Source of the DNA: Scilla litardierei
Taxonomy: Eukaryota > Streptophyta > Magnoliopsida > Asparagales > Asparagaceae
NCBI GenBank assembly: GCA_030789695.1
Contig: CM061139.1
Location: 310,001-374,000, forward strand
DNA length: 64,000 nucleotides
Direction of reading: 5' to 3'
This document shows, piece after piece, positions 1-10,570 of the stretch (position 1 is its first letter; each line of letters opens with the position of its first letter). The notes below the pieces were generated by a model. It searched no databases. It saw only the letters and a list, made by a program, of their open reading frames with translations, and was not told where the DNA came from. The position numbers and the translations under genes are program-made.

Positions 1-366
1 CCTGCTGACCGGCCACCCTCTTCTCCACCGTCTATTTCACTCGAAGATTTCCTCCTTGGTAAGCTGTGTGACCGAGTTTCCATGATCGAAACGCAAGTTT
101 CCGACTTGGATCATAAGCTCTCGCTTCTTCTTGAGCTTCATTACAAGTCGTTCCTATTTCACGGCATCCCCATTCCGCCCGCCCTTCAGGTCATGTTTCA
201 TCCCTCCGAGGATACTTCACATACGGCTATCCCTCCTCCTCCAGGCTTTGCGCCTTTGTCTTCTGCTGTACAGCCCTCTGTGCCTGCTGACGTTGAGTCT
301 CCCGTAGCTGGTCGTCATCCAAGCGGAAGGCGCGTACGTACCCGACTCGTCTCTCCACCAGACTGA
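1..366 (+). pseudogene. C-terminal piece of a retrotransposon-associated ORF
   Basis: An open frame enters from the left edge and ends at a TGA after residue 121 of the visible part. It has a helical stretch (EDFLLGKLCDRVSMIETQVSDL), a Pro-rich linker (IPPPPGFAPL) and a basic end (SGRRVRTRLVSPPD). I do not recognise a catalytic domain. Because it lies upstream of the polypurine tract and LTR at 1543-3729 on the same strand, it may be the extra 3' ORF found after pol in SIRE-like Copia elements. That is inference from position and composition; it could also be part of an unrelated host gene. Confidence 0.35.
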
Positions 367-612
367 TGTTCCGTCAATCTGGTCGTCCTTCAGACCCAAC
401 CGTCATCCAGATTGACTGATGTTAACTGATACTGCTTTGGATAGACTCACCATAGGATTTTTTTTTGTTAGTATGGTTTGAGTGTCTATCTGTATCTTGA
501 TGTTTTTGTGTTCTGATGTATGGTTGATGTCTATATGATGATCACTTTTTGTTGATATACATGGAGTTATAGATGTATTTTGTACTCATGTAGCTTTGGT
601 TTATATATATAT

Positions 613-859
613 ACTAGTCATTACCCGTGCCCCTATGGGCACGGTTTATTTAAACTTTTGTTTTCCCCCCCAAACTTTTGAAATGGCTCAGATTTTTTGG
701 TTTCCCCCTAAATATTTCAGCCCATTTTCAATTTTCCCCCCAAAACTTATCCTAGTCATCAACTATTGTTTGTCCTAGTCATATTTAGCTTGTCCACGTA
801 GGACAACCCCGCCACCTAAGACAAACATTTGAAATCTTCATCTTTTATAATATAGATAT

Positions 860-891
<32 letters not shown>
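613..891 (+). mobile_element. CCCGTGC-headed small element ending in (TA)n
   Basis: It starts ACTAGTCATTACCCGTGCCC with an immediate inverted partner GGGCACGG, then a T/C-rich body, and ends TTATAATATAGATATAG followed by a (TA)n run at 862-891. It also sits in a TA-rich target. The same head occurs at 31262 and 32243, and a variant at 15633. The class is uncertain: a Helitron/Micron-like or other short non-autonomous element is possible. No coding capacity is seen. Confidence 0.5.
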
Positions 892-895
<4 letters not shown>

Positions 896-1542
896 ATGCA
901 GTTACTTCATATTCTGCTTCACACATTGTCTCATTGTTTATCTTAATTGTGTGAAATATTGTGAAATTGTCTCAATGTATGTTATCTCATATATATGATG
1001 TGTTTTGAGACGATTTTATCGTTTGGCTTGTAATGTTGATATTGGATTCTCATTCCTTTAGTTAACTAAGTTTTCTTGTGTTTTATGAGTTTTTGGTTTG
1101 TATACCTTAAAGATGCCCCTTAGTGATTATGTTTTTCTCCGAAAATTTGTTGGCATCACTTTTAATTAGACTCCCATGATTGTTTTATTACGTATTTAGC
1201 ACTATTGTTGTTATTCTACTCCCACCTTTTGGATAATGCCATAGGAGAAGGGAAATAAACATATCATAATTATGTGCTAAGTAAATTCTAATTCAAAAAC
1301 TTGAATCTAAGATTGAAGTTGCCTTAGATTCAGGGGAAGTAAGATATAATGAATATGGATTTTAAAATCCTAGATTTCAAGATTTCATGAAAATCATTCC
1401 ATTCATGCATATCTTACTTATTTGCTTCATTTGATCTATAGATGCCCTAATAATTATTGACTAACTTGATTGGCATCTATGTAGGTGGAGTAAGTTTCAA
1501 GCACAATTATTTATCTTTTTGTTATGTTTGTTAGTCATCATC
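892..1542 (+). other. Non-coding 3' internal region of a Copia-like element
   Basis: AT-rich sequence without open frames, between the ORF remnant at 1-366 and the polypurine tract. It ends with TTAGTCATCATCAAAAAAAG, a phrase typical of the stretch just before the 3' LTR of plant Copia elements. Nothing else is recognised. Confidence 0.45.
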
Positions 1543-1556
1543 AAAAAAAGAGAGAA
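1543..1556 (+). other. Polypurine tract of the Copia-like element
   Basis: AAAAAAAGAGAGAA lies directly against the TGTTAAG start of the LTR at 1557. This is the expected primer for plus-strand synthesis in LTR retrotransposons and fixes the LTR as the 3' LTR of a plus-strand element. Confidence 0.6.
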
Positions 1557-1945
1557 TGTTAAGAATTGGACCTCTCCCTACTTTGAGTTAATGATGAGCA
1601 AACATAAATACTTGTGACTAATCCCATATTTGCAGTTAATCCATTGCCTAAGCATATCTTGAAGATCAATTAGCAATGTATGACACTCAGAGATCAATGA
1701 AAGCAAAAGAAGTGGATTAAATGATCAAAGATGGTGATTGAAGCTCCTAGAAGACTTCAAGCTCATACGTTGGTTAGAAGAGAGAGCTCTACAAATTAAT
1801 CTTCTTTTTCTCTTCTAGTATGTAGCTTAGAAGTAGAACTATGTTGGAGCACACACATCTTTATTTCACTCTTAGGAAATCATTAGACCAATTTTCCTTA
1901 GACTCCCAATTCATTTCTATCAAGAATGTGCATGTTGTGATTTCA

Positions 1946-2714
1946 ACAGTCGACTGTTGAACGTTTTACAGTCGCCTGTCTAAAAACAGTCGACTGTGAT
2001 TTGTTTTACAGTCGCATATTATGCACATACTTAATCAGATGATTTTTGGGCTTTCTAAGCTTTAACTCTATCAGGCGACTGATGTACATTTCACAGGCGC
2101 CTGTCCAAGAGACAGTCAACTGTGATTTGTTAATCAGTCGCAAGTCTATCGTCAGCCTAAGATCATTCTCAGTTTCATCTGACCAGTCGACTGATGTTGT
2201 ATTTACAGTTGCATGTCCAAGGCACAGTCGACTGTAAATGCTTCAACAGTCGCCTATCCATGATTCTTCTGCAGGACTTGCTCTCTGGAATATTTCCAGT
2301 TCTAGTGCCAGTCGACTGATGTTGTATTTACAGTCGACTGTCCAATGGCACAGTCGACTGTCAATGCTTCAACAGTCGTTTGTCTTTGAGCATCTCTGCA
2401 GACTCAACTCTTTGGAAAATGTCAAGGTGACAGTCGCCTGTAGAAGGAATTACATTCGCATGTTGGATTTACAGTCGAATGTCTTCTCTTCATCAGTCGC
2501 ATGTCCTGTCTTCCCAGACAATTCTGAGATTTTCTCAACTTTTCCAGATTGCGATCAGACGCCTGTAGAAGGAATTACAGTCGCATGTTAGATTTACAGT
2601 CGACTGTCTTCTCTTCATCAGTCGACTGTCCACGTGGTAAGTTACCGTTTGAATTCTCATCTACCCTCTGAAACAGTGCAGCAGTCGAGTGTGTTTTGTT
2701 CAACAGTCGACTGT
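1946..2714 (+). repeat. Array of ACAGTCGACTGT-type palindromic motifs in the LTR
   Basis: Seven exact copies of the self-complementary 12-mer ACAGTCGACTGT start at 1946, 1986, 2224, 2330, 2350, 2596 and 2703. About 15 variants (for example ACAGTCGCCTGT at 1968 and 2430, ACAGGCGCCTGT at 2093) alternate with them at 20-60 bp spacing. All lie upstream of the LTR TATA box, so they are in the promoter (U3) part. Confidence 0.85.
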
Positions 2715-2800
2715 CACGTGTGCAAATTCTATTCGTTGGGTTTTTCTCCAGGGATTTCAAAGGGGTTTTTGGGAATTCTGTTTGAGGGTTTTGAGAAACC

Positions 2801-2807
2801 TATAAAG
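2801..2807 (+). promoter_or_regulatory. TATA box of the Copia-like LTR
   Basis: TATAAAG within GAAACCTATAAAGGCAACC, downstream of the palindrome array and followed by a leader-like region. Its position fits the U3/R border of this LTR. Confidence 0.5.
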
Positions 2808-3363
2808 GCAACCTTTACTGTTCTATTGAGAGGTTATTTACTTGATTCTCATTTGCTCAAACATTCAACCTTTCAATCTTCATAGATCAAAGCTCTTAAA
2901 ATCCAAAAGCCATAGAATTCATGTCTTTCAATCTCTTGCTTTCCAACCTAGAACCAAAGAGAAATCTTCTAGGCATTTGGTGCTGTCAAGGGAAAGGGCT
3001 TTCCTCTCTTCCAAGAGAGTCATTCAACACACAGCACACTCTCCTTTAAGTTCTACTTCAAGACATAGGTGATTGTAAGTGTTGTTTATTTCATATTTCA
3101 TAACTTTCGTTATTTGATTTACTCTCGAGTTGTGAGTGGTTTGATTGCTCACAAATTGTGGGAGTCAAGGACAATCGAGTGTACTTCGATTTCACTTGTA
3201 GGGTTGCTACAAGTGGGTTTTAAGGAAACATCAAGTTATGGTTCTAACTTGAGTATCCGGTGGTATCCGGGTGGAATGGACGTAGGATTACCGGGAACAA
3301 GTCGTGAGTTGACTTGGGTAATCCGAACCCTTGAAACATCATTGTGTTTGCATTGTCTTTTTA

Positions 3364-3599
3364 GGGTGATTTAGTACCAGCACCATATGGTTTCTCCGTA
3401 TTTAGCAACACCCCCTGATGTATTCAATATTAGGGAGACCCCCCTGATGTATCCAATTTGGACTCCCCCGCCCCCTGTTTGGAGGGTGCGGGGGAGTCCA
3501 AATTGGATACATCAGGGGGGGTCTCCCTAAATAAAAAACATCAGGAGGGATGTTGCTAAATACGGCGAAACCATAGGGTGCCGGTTCTAAATAACCCTT
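3364..3599. mobile_element. Foldback MITE inserted in the LTR
   Basis: The two arms of about 115 bp are near-perfect inverted repeats from GGGTGATTTAG to CTAAATAACCC, with a tiny centre around 3475-3485. The sequence GTATCCAATTTGGACTCCCC and its complement face each other across that centre. It is flanked by TTTTA on both sides (3359-3363 and 3600-3604), a plausible 5-bp target duplication. There is no coding capacity. The superfamily is not assigned. Confidence 0.8.
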
Positions 3600-3729
3600 T
3601 TTTAAGGTTTATTTTCATTCCGCACTTATTGTTGGTTAGGAATTTAATTTGTTGTAATTATCATTTTAAATTGAATAAACACTATTCAACCCCCCTTCTA
3701 GTGTTTTTCTCATAGCCAGGGAGCTTACA

Positions 3730-6215
3730 TAGACAAATTATATTTAAAGAAAAGGGAACAAATTCTTTACTTTAAACAATCAATTTTGTAGGTAAACCCA
3801 AACAATCGAAATAATTTCAGGATTTAAATAAATAATTTCAAAGAAGCCAATGGATCAGATTCACGTGTTCTCGACATTCTAAGTACTTTGTAGTTTACCC
3901 ACCCAAAGGGGTGTAGGTACCTCAATTAAATGTTTGAACAATAGCCGTCACAAGCCCAAAACAAACGACCTAAAATCAGGTTATGCAGTGTCAGATGTCC
4001 ACTTATTTTTCATCGGGCTAAAACTCACAGAATCAAACAGAGAGCAAAAGAAGAATAACCTACATCGATTTCCAGTGGGGCAAATCTCCTACTAATTAAC
4101 ATCAACGGGCCAAGGCCCAAACCCAAAGGGGGTAACATCTAAAAACAACCTTAAAGACAAAGGAGCACGGTGGCAACCTAACCCCGGCGGCCAACTCACC
4201 ACAAGATCAAAACACAACCACAAGCCGAAAAAGGATTGGGTGACTGCATGGTTGCCGCCAAGGTTTTAGGTCTCGGTTTCGGTCTGGTTATCGTTCTTCT
4301 CAAAATTTAGGTTTCGTTATCTGTATCGCCGTTTCGGCGGTTTCGCAAGCAAGTTTCGATTTCGTCCGTATCGCTAGTTTCTGCAATTTCGTTTCAGGTT
4401 TCGGGTTCGGTTTCGGATATACTTTAAATATGTATATACTATATACATATCGTGATGATTACGGAGGTTCTTAAATCTAAACCTATCAAATAATATTAAA
4501 TACTTAACACACTAAAATATTAATCATATACTATCAAATACTAAATACTAAATAGATAAACTAAATTTGAGTTCGTAATCATATCAAATACTAAACACCT
4601 AAAGTTTGGTACTTAAATACTAAATATTAGATAAATGAATAGATCATAAAGCTTGGTTAGCGCACCCACCATTTTACCTTGCGCACATACCACGTATTTA
4701 CAAGTTTGCCAAAAAATCACTGGGCGTTGCTTTGCGCACCCACCATTTTGCTTTGTGCATATACCACTATTTACGGGGTTGCCACAAAATATTCGCTTGA
4801 TATGTGCACCGACTGTTTTACTTTACGCACATACCACTTATTTACAAGTTTGCCTTTTTAAAGAACGCAGCATCTCCTGAAAGGCGACCCGGACCTCTTT
4901 CTCTCTCACGCTAGATGGTCGAGGCAGTTTCAGCGAGGCAGGAAGATGGTACGGTGAGGTGGCGACGCGATAAGGTAAGTTCAATTTTTTCATCTTCTTC
5001 CTTTTGTCCTTTTTCTTCTTTTTCAGCAATTTTTTCTTATTTTTGCCTCTTCTTCGTCTAATTCTTCATCATTGTCAAGCCGAAACCTTAGGATTTTCTC
5101 CTCTCTTTTAACCGAACTTTCTATGCAACCTATTAATTCACGAAATTTTTTAGGTTTTTTAGAAAATTTTTATTTAATTACACATTGTTCTTCCTCCATC
5201 TTCGACCGATACTGAACAGTATCGGTCAGTTTCTGCCGGTATCGGTCAGTTTTGATAGGTAACGGCCGAAACTGACCGATATCATTTAGTATCGACCGAT
5301 ACTAAAACTAACCCTTGGTTTCGGTATCGTCAACTGCCAATACCTCAAACCCTGGTTGCCGCAAGCCATAGAAATGATTGCCAAAAGTGGATCTCACAAC
5401 AGGAAAAAGCCCGTATAGTTCTTGTGAATCATCACGTCCCCGAAATCCAATAAATTCCCACCAAATTGAATCTCAACCATTTTCAGAAATAAACAAGAGA
5501 AAACAAAATATAAACTAAAAGACTTAGAATAGAAATAATCTACCTCGATGGCGAATAAATCAAGAGGACCAAAACCTCAAAATTCAACTCGAAAGATATT
5601 AGAAACCCCCAGATCCGAAATCAGAATTTTAGAGGTTGAGGAAGAGGATTTTCGTCTGAAAAAACCCATAGAAAACCATCGAGTATAAATAGAGAAGAAA
5701 CGCGTGGTGAGATAGAGAGGAGTTCGGATCGGTGAAGGATTCTACGTCGAGAGTTTGATCGGTTAGGTTTTTTGAGCGAGTGAAAGGGGCAACGATGTGT
5801 TCCTCTGCGCGCACGAGACGGCATCATGTCGCATGGAAAAAGGAACCCTCGTGGGTTTCTTTTGTGGGCTTGGGAAAATGTTTGTGGGATCGGTTTGGAT
5901 TTTAAGTGGAGAGGCTTGGTCTTGGGCCCAAGTGGATGGGGAAAAAGAAAGGATGGAAGGAGGTCTGGTTGGGCCGTGGCTCTTGTGGGCTGGTTTGATT
6001 TAAATTTGAGTGAGAAAGAAAATAATGAAGATGGGAAAATGGGCCATGGGGTACTGGGCTTTAAATAAGAAAACAATTAAGAAATAGACGGAAGAAGAAA
6101 TATGTAGATGCAAGGAAAAAAGAATGAGAAAATGATGTAGGAAATTAACTAGAATAATTCATAGGTAAATTGTAGAAAATTTCCAATAATTTTATAAAAA
6201 TTTCGGGTCATTACA
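3730..6215 (-). mobile_element. Ty3 (Tekay-like) LTR remnant, minus strand, interrupted by a hAT element
   Basis: Read on the minus strand, the LTR starts TGTAATGACCCGAAATTTTT at 6215, a typical Tekay/chromovirus LTR start. It has a TATA box (plus-strand TATAAATA at 5684-5691) and continues left past the hAT element at 4259-5354 to where the Copia LTR ends at 3729. The flanking pieces (4040-4250 and 5363-5560) contain only non-coding sequence. ORFs of 60-150 codons at 5620-6076 are not conserved. Confidence 0.5.
4259..5354 (+). mobile_element. Non-autonomous hAT-like element, copy A
   Basis: 1096 bp with termini CAAGGTTTTAGG and CTCAAACCCTG, flanked by a perfect 8-bp duplication GTTGCCGC (4251-4258 and 5355-5362), as expected for hAT elements. 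Subterminal regions are dense in TCGGTATCG/CGATACCG repeats. The interior holds degenerate repeats built around TTTACAAGTTTGCC (4690-4860). No transposase is present. Copy B at 8921-10052 is the same family in reverse orientation. Confidence 0.9.
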
Positions 6216-7511
6216 GCTATAGTTGGCTGCCGGTGGGGATAGGATCCATCGTTGTTGCGATCATTCCCGTTGGACGAAACGTGCTGCTAATTGGTTGAGT
6301 TACGTGATTTTTCTATAGGCTTAATACTACGGTTGGGTTGACCATGGGCCTTGGCCGCTACTTGTTCCTAGATTTCTGTTGTTGTATGATGCTCCTCGTG
6401 GGCTTTGTTGTGCTGGGGCTTTCTGGGTATTCCGGCATGCTAATTATTTTATCATTGGGATTCTTTTTTGCACTATAACTGTTGTGGCTTTGGGCATGTT
6501 TGCCATTACTCACCAGCCTGGTAGACTGGATTTTTTTAACAAGTTGCCGAATCCCATATTAATTTGGTTTTCATGCAAACTAATGCTAATTATGCTTTCT
6601 TGCAAATAATGTTTTTATGTAAATTGTTTAATTTCCAGTTTTAAAATGATTCCTAGTTATAAATAGTTGTTCAGACTTCTTTATTATCGAAAACTTGATT
6701 AGACACCTACTTTTGTCACAAAATTGTAAAACTATTTAAGTATGCGTAGACTAGAACTGTCTAAACATTCACTAAATTGTATTGTTAAGGGGTTGTACGC
6801 GTAAATACCAGAACTGTTTGACTAGTAACTTGGCATTGGCAATTGTCGCCCCGCTACAACTAGACATTACACTTAAATCACTGTCCAAAAGGTGTGGATG
6901 AAAAAATGCCTTAACGTATTTCATTTTTTCTCTCCGTACGGAAGTGGATATATTAGGAATATCTGCTTTTCCTCCTTTTATGGAACGAGCGGTCATATAC
7001 ATTTTTCCTCTTCCTTACATAATAGGGGTTACTATATTCATTTTTTCGATATTCACACTGACAGTAGGTTACATTACATAACCTACTACATAACCAGTTA
7101 CTGTATGTTGCTCACTTGGACATGAGTCACGATCTAAAATGATTAGTTAAACTTTAATCAGCACTGAAACATTCATACTTGCGACATTTTCAGTTCAGTA
7201 CATCATTTTTCTAGCTCTTTGATGTTGGTACTGTTTTGTTTAGTCAATAAACTGTTAGCTTGGTTTAGATATAATCTACTTTTTAATTATGTTATACATT
7301 TTCTTCCTTAGGTTTAATAGGAGACTTTTCAGCATTTAAGATTAGCGTTCGTCCCGTTAGACAGTGCTCAAAATTTCTAAGATTGTTCGAAGATGTATGT
7401 TTCTAAATTCGGTACTATTTTCAACTTTTTTTATTTTGTTTTCAAAGGTACCCAACAAGACCTGCATATCATTGTAAATTTGTGATGACCTTTAAAAACA
7501 GGGTCATTACA
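6216..7511. other. Non-coding, LTR-like sequence between two GGGTCATTACA repeats
   Basis: AT-rich sequence with a GC-richer beginning. No conserved protein is seen in any frame. The segment is bounded by the same 11-mer GGGTCATTACA at 6205-6215 and 7501-7511, which is either LTR-end sequence or the trace of an insertion or recombination. Confidence 0.3.
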
Positions 7512-7896
7512 ACATCTTGATGTTGCTCATCATTAGTTAAATGTAGACGAACCTTAGATATATTCCAGACGAGTTCGCACTTAGGCTGAAAAGAGGAAAT
7601 TCTTAAATGGACCAAATATGCACAGGCTTGTCACCCTCTGTTTCCTTAATATCTTGGGAAGAGGGATGATGGGTTGTTTGGTGGCCCCTATAGATCCCGA
7701 ACTTGCAACCTTTGCGCTATTGGCATGAGATTTGACCCTCTGATCCTTAAACTAATCTTTGATTTGACCCTCTAATCTTTTCTTCATAACATTATCCTTA
7801 TTTGGAATATATTTTTACTATATGAATAATGTATGGTATTCCTCTATTTTACTTAGAAAATTTTTGAGAACGAAATTTTTTATAAGGTGTGTAGGA
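7512..7896 (+). mobile_element. 5' LTR end and tiny internal remnant of a deleted Ty3 element
   Basis: 7512-7660 resembles the end of the LTR at 10423-10570: CATCTTGATGTTGCTCAT, then CCTTAGATATATTCCAGA and GAGGAAATTCTTAA occur in both. It is followed by about 220 bp ending in GAGAACGAAATTTTTTATAA, the usual sequence before a Tekay-like 3' LTR. The element therefore seems to have lost nearly its whole interior. Confidence 0.5.
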
Positions 7897-10570
7897 TGTA
7901 ATACCCCTAACAGATCCTCATGAGGTTTGAATTAAAAATGTTTTCAAATTCAAATGATTTTTAAAGATTTTTTGGAAAATTTTCGGTATTTTTTCAATAT
8001 TATCAACTCATTTTTACTCAAACTCCATTAAAACAAACACGTTAATCCGCCCACCTACTTACTCAAACCACATTTCAAACAAACACGTTAACCGCCCACC
8101 TAATAACACATTTAATTAAAAACTCATTTACTCTCTCCCTCTCTTCCCCACTCACGCACCCGATCATTCTCTCCCCTTACTCCATGTGTTTCCCTCGTGT
8201 ACGGGATCAGCGATGAAACCGCCACGCGACGTGGGCGTAGGCCTGGCCCACGCCGGCATCTCTCTCCACGTCGTTGGCAACGGTCCACTCTTCACTCTCC
8301 CTCCACTATTTTATTCTCATTCTCCTGCACTCATCAAGCCCTGGTTTCCATCTAAATTATTATGGTGAGTTCTCCTTTAATCTTAGTCATCGGTGCTCGG
8401 AACTCCTCTCTCCGCTTCTGATCCTTCTTTTCTTAAAAACACATTCCCTACTTGAGGCAGCTGCAACCACGACATATGGCAAGTCGGCGAGGCCTAGCAA
8501 GATTTTTCCAACAATCTTCGTCATCGGTAAATGATAAATCTATTGAACTCCAATTTGAGGCCTCAATAAACTCAAAGATTCCTTTATTAAGTTGGATTCG
8601 GTGGATTTTTCCCTAAGTGTGTGATTACAACTATTTTCATGTTAATCGATTGTGATCTTGATTGTGATGATGATGATGGCTGAGAACTTTGATGTTTGTG
8701 TGAATTGTCGTGGGCTATGCTGTTTCCTTGATTCTGGGTTACCGACGGTTCTCGCATGACCATGTCGGTCACCTTTGGCCCTTGGTTGATCCCCTGCTTT
8801 CTCATTGCTTTCGGATGCTCCCTACTTCCTAATTTCTCTCAGGTGTTTCCATGCTTCCATGCTGCCTTGCTTGCTCACATGTTGCCTTGCCCTAGATATT
8901 ACCCCTGCTTTTGTTTATATCAAGGTTTGAGGTTTCGACTGATACCACTGCGTATCACCCGTATCGTATCGGTATCGGTGGGTAACGAAACCGAAACTAG
9001 GGGTTAGTTTCTGTATCGGCCGATACTGAACGATATCAGTCAGTTTCTGCCGATACCGGCCGAAACAGACCGATACCATTCAATATCAGTCGAAGGCGGA
9101 GGAAAAGAATGTGTAATTAAACAAAAATTCTCTAAAAACCCAAAAAATTTCGTGAATCAATAGGTTGCAAAGAAAACTCGGTTAAAAGAGAGGAGAAACT
9201 CCTAGGGGTTAGGCTTGAAAATGATGAAGAATTAGACAAAGAGGCAAAACCAAGAAAAAATTGCTAAAAAGAAGAAAAAGGAAAAAAAAGAAAGATGATG
9301 AAAAAATTGAACTCACCGGATCACGTCGCCGCCTTGCTGAACCCGCCTCCTGCCTTGTCGAACCCGCCTCCTACCTTGCCGCACCACCTCGACCATCTAG
9401 CGTAAGAGAGAGAGGCCCGAGTCGCCTTTCAGGAGAGGCTGCGTTTTTTAAAAGGCAAACTTGTAAATAAGTGGTATGTGCGTAGATTAAAACAGTCGGT
9501 GCACATAGCAAGCGGATTTTTTGTGGCAACCCTGTAAATAAGTGGTATATGCGCAAAGCAAAATGGTGGGTGCGCAAAGCAACGCCCAGCGATTTTTTTG
9601 GCAAACTTGTAAATAAGTGGTTTGTGCGCAAGGTAAAACGGTGGGTGCACAAGGCAAGCGTTATGATCTATTCATTTATCTAATATTTAGTATTTAAGTA
9701 CCAAACTTTAGGTATTTAGTATTTGATATGATTACGAACTCAAATTTAGTTTATCTATTTAGTATTTAGTATTTGATAGTATATAATTAATATTTTAGTT
9801 TGTTAAGTATTTAATAGTATTGGATAGGTTTAGATTTAAGGATCATCAAAACCATCAATGTGTTTATATAGTATATACATATTTAAAGTATCTCCGAAAT
9901 CAAAACCGATACCCGAAACGAAACTTCCGAAACTAGCGGTACGGACGAAACCGAAACTTGCTTCTGAAACCGTCGAAACGGGCGATACCGATACCGAAAC
10001 CTAAATTTTGGAAAGAACGATACCGAGACCGAAACCGAGACCTAAAACCTTGGTTTATATGTTATTATACATGGGTCGCATGCCTTAGTTTCATCTTGTA
10101 TTGTAGGACTGTTTTATCTAGTGATCTTTACAGGCCTATTTACCGATGGATATTCTTTGTTTGTTTTCTATGAGAAATATACATCATGTAGTTTATATGG
10201 GAAAATATTCCTCTGGTGGTTCTACTTGGGCATCTCAGCAAGTTTGGACTCCTCCCCATGCATGCATGCCTTATTCTTTGGTATGTCAGTTTTATAATTT
10301 TTACATTTTTAGTCTGATTACATTTATATTGTATCTATGATCTGTTTCCTTATCCATTACCTTTCGTATCCATTACCTGATTAATCATGTATTATATTGT
10401 TTCTAAAATTATATAAACCATCTTGATGTTGCTCATTATCAGTTAGAAACAAACAAACCTTAGATATATTCCAGATGCGTTCGCATTTAGTCTAAAACGA
10501 GGAAATTCTTAATAGGCCTAAATGTGCACGGGTATATTTCCATTAGTATTTCGAGAAACGGGGTGTGACA
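7897..10570 (+). mobile_element. 3' LTR of a Tekay-like Ty3 element, split by a hAT element
   Basis: It starts TGTAATACCCC right after a polypurine-type stretch and ends GGGGTGTGACA. Without the hAT insertion (8921-10052 plus the 8-bp duplication) it is about 1.53 kb. It includes pyrimidine-rich leader-like sequence at 8120-8420. Several short ORFs inside have no recognisable domain. Confidence 0.6.
8921..10052 (-). mobile_element. Non-autonomous hAT-like element, copy B (inverse of copy A)
   Basis: 1132 bp, termini CAAGGTTTGAGG and CCTAAAACCTTG, perfect 8-bp duplication GTTTATAT (8913-8920 and 10053-10060). Its sequence is the reverse complement of copy A over nearly its entire length, including the GATACCG-rich ends and the GGCAAACTTGTAAATAAGTGG repeats at 9453-9620. 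No transposase is present, so it depends on an element elsewhere. Confidence 0.9.

Larger units (their letters stand above)
1557..3729 (+). mobile_element. 3' LTR of a SIRE-like Copia retrotransposon
   Basis: The LTR runs from TGTTAAG to CTTACA, near-inverted ends, 2173 bp including a nested 236-bp MITE. It has a TATA box (TATAAAG, 2801-2807), the phrase GGTGGTATCCGGGTGGAATG common in large plant Copia LTRs, and an end region with CACTATTCAACCCCCCTTCT. A dense array of a 12-bp palindrome occupies 1946-2714. No 5' partner LTR is in the window, so the element is truncated on the left or continues beyond it. The family name is a judgement from LTR size and phrases, not from pol. Confidence 0.65.

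Noticed and set aside
2046..2591. 63- and 117-codon plus-strand frames across the palindrome array
   Set aside because: Frames produced by the repeat units in LTR U3; no homology and upstream of the LTR transcription start.
1946..2714. CRISPR-like array
   Set aside because: Regular short repeats with unique spacers, but the repeats are 12-bp palindromes with uneven spacing in a plant LTR and there are no cas genes.
5621..6076. 151-codon open frame on the minus strand
   Set aside because: Falls in the transcribed part of a Ty3 LTR, starts near its TATA box, and has no domain.
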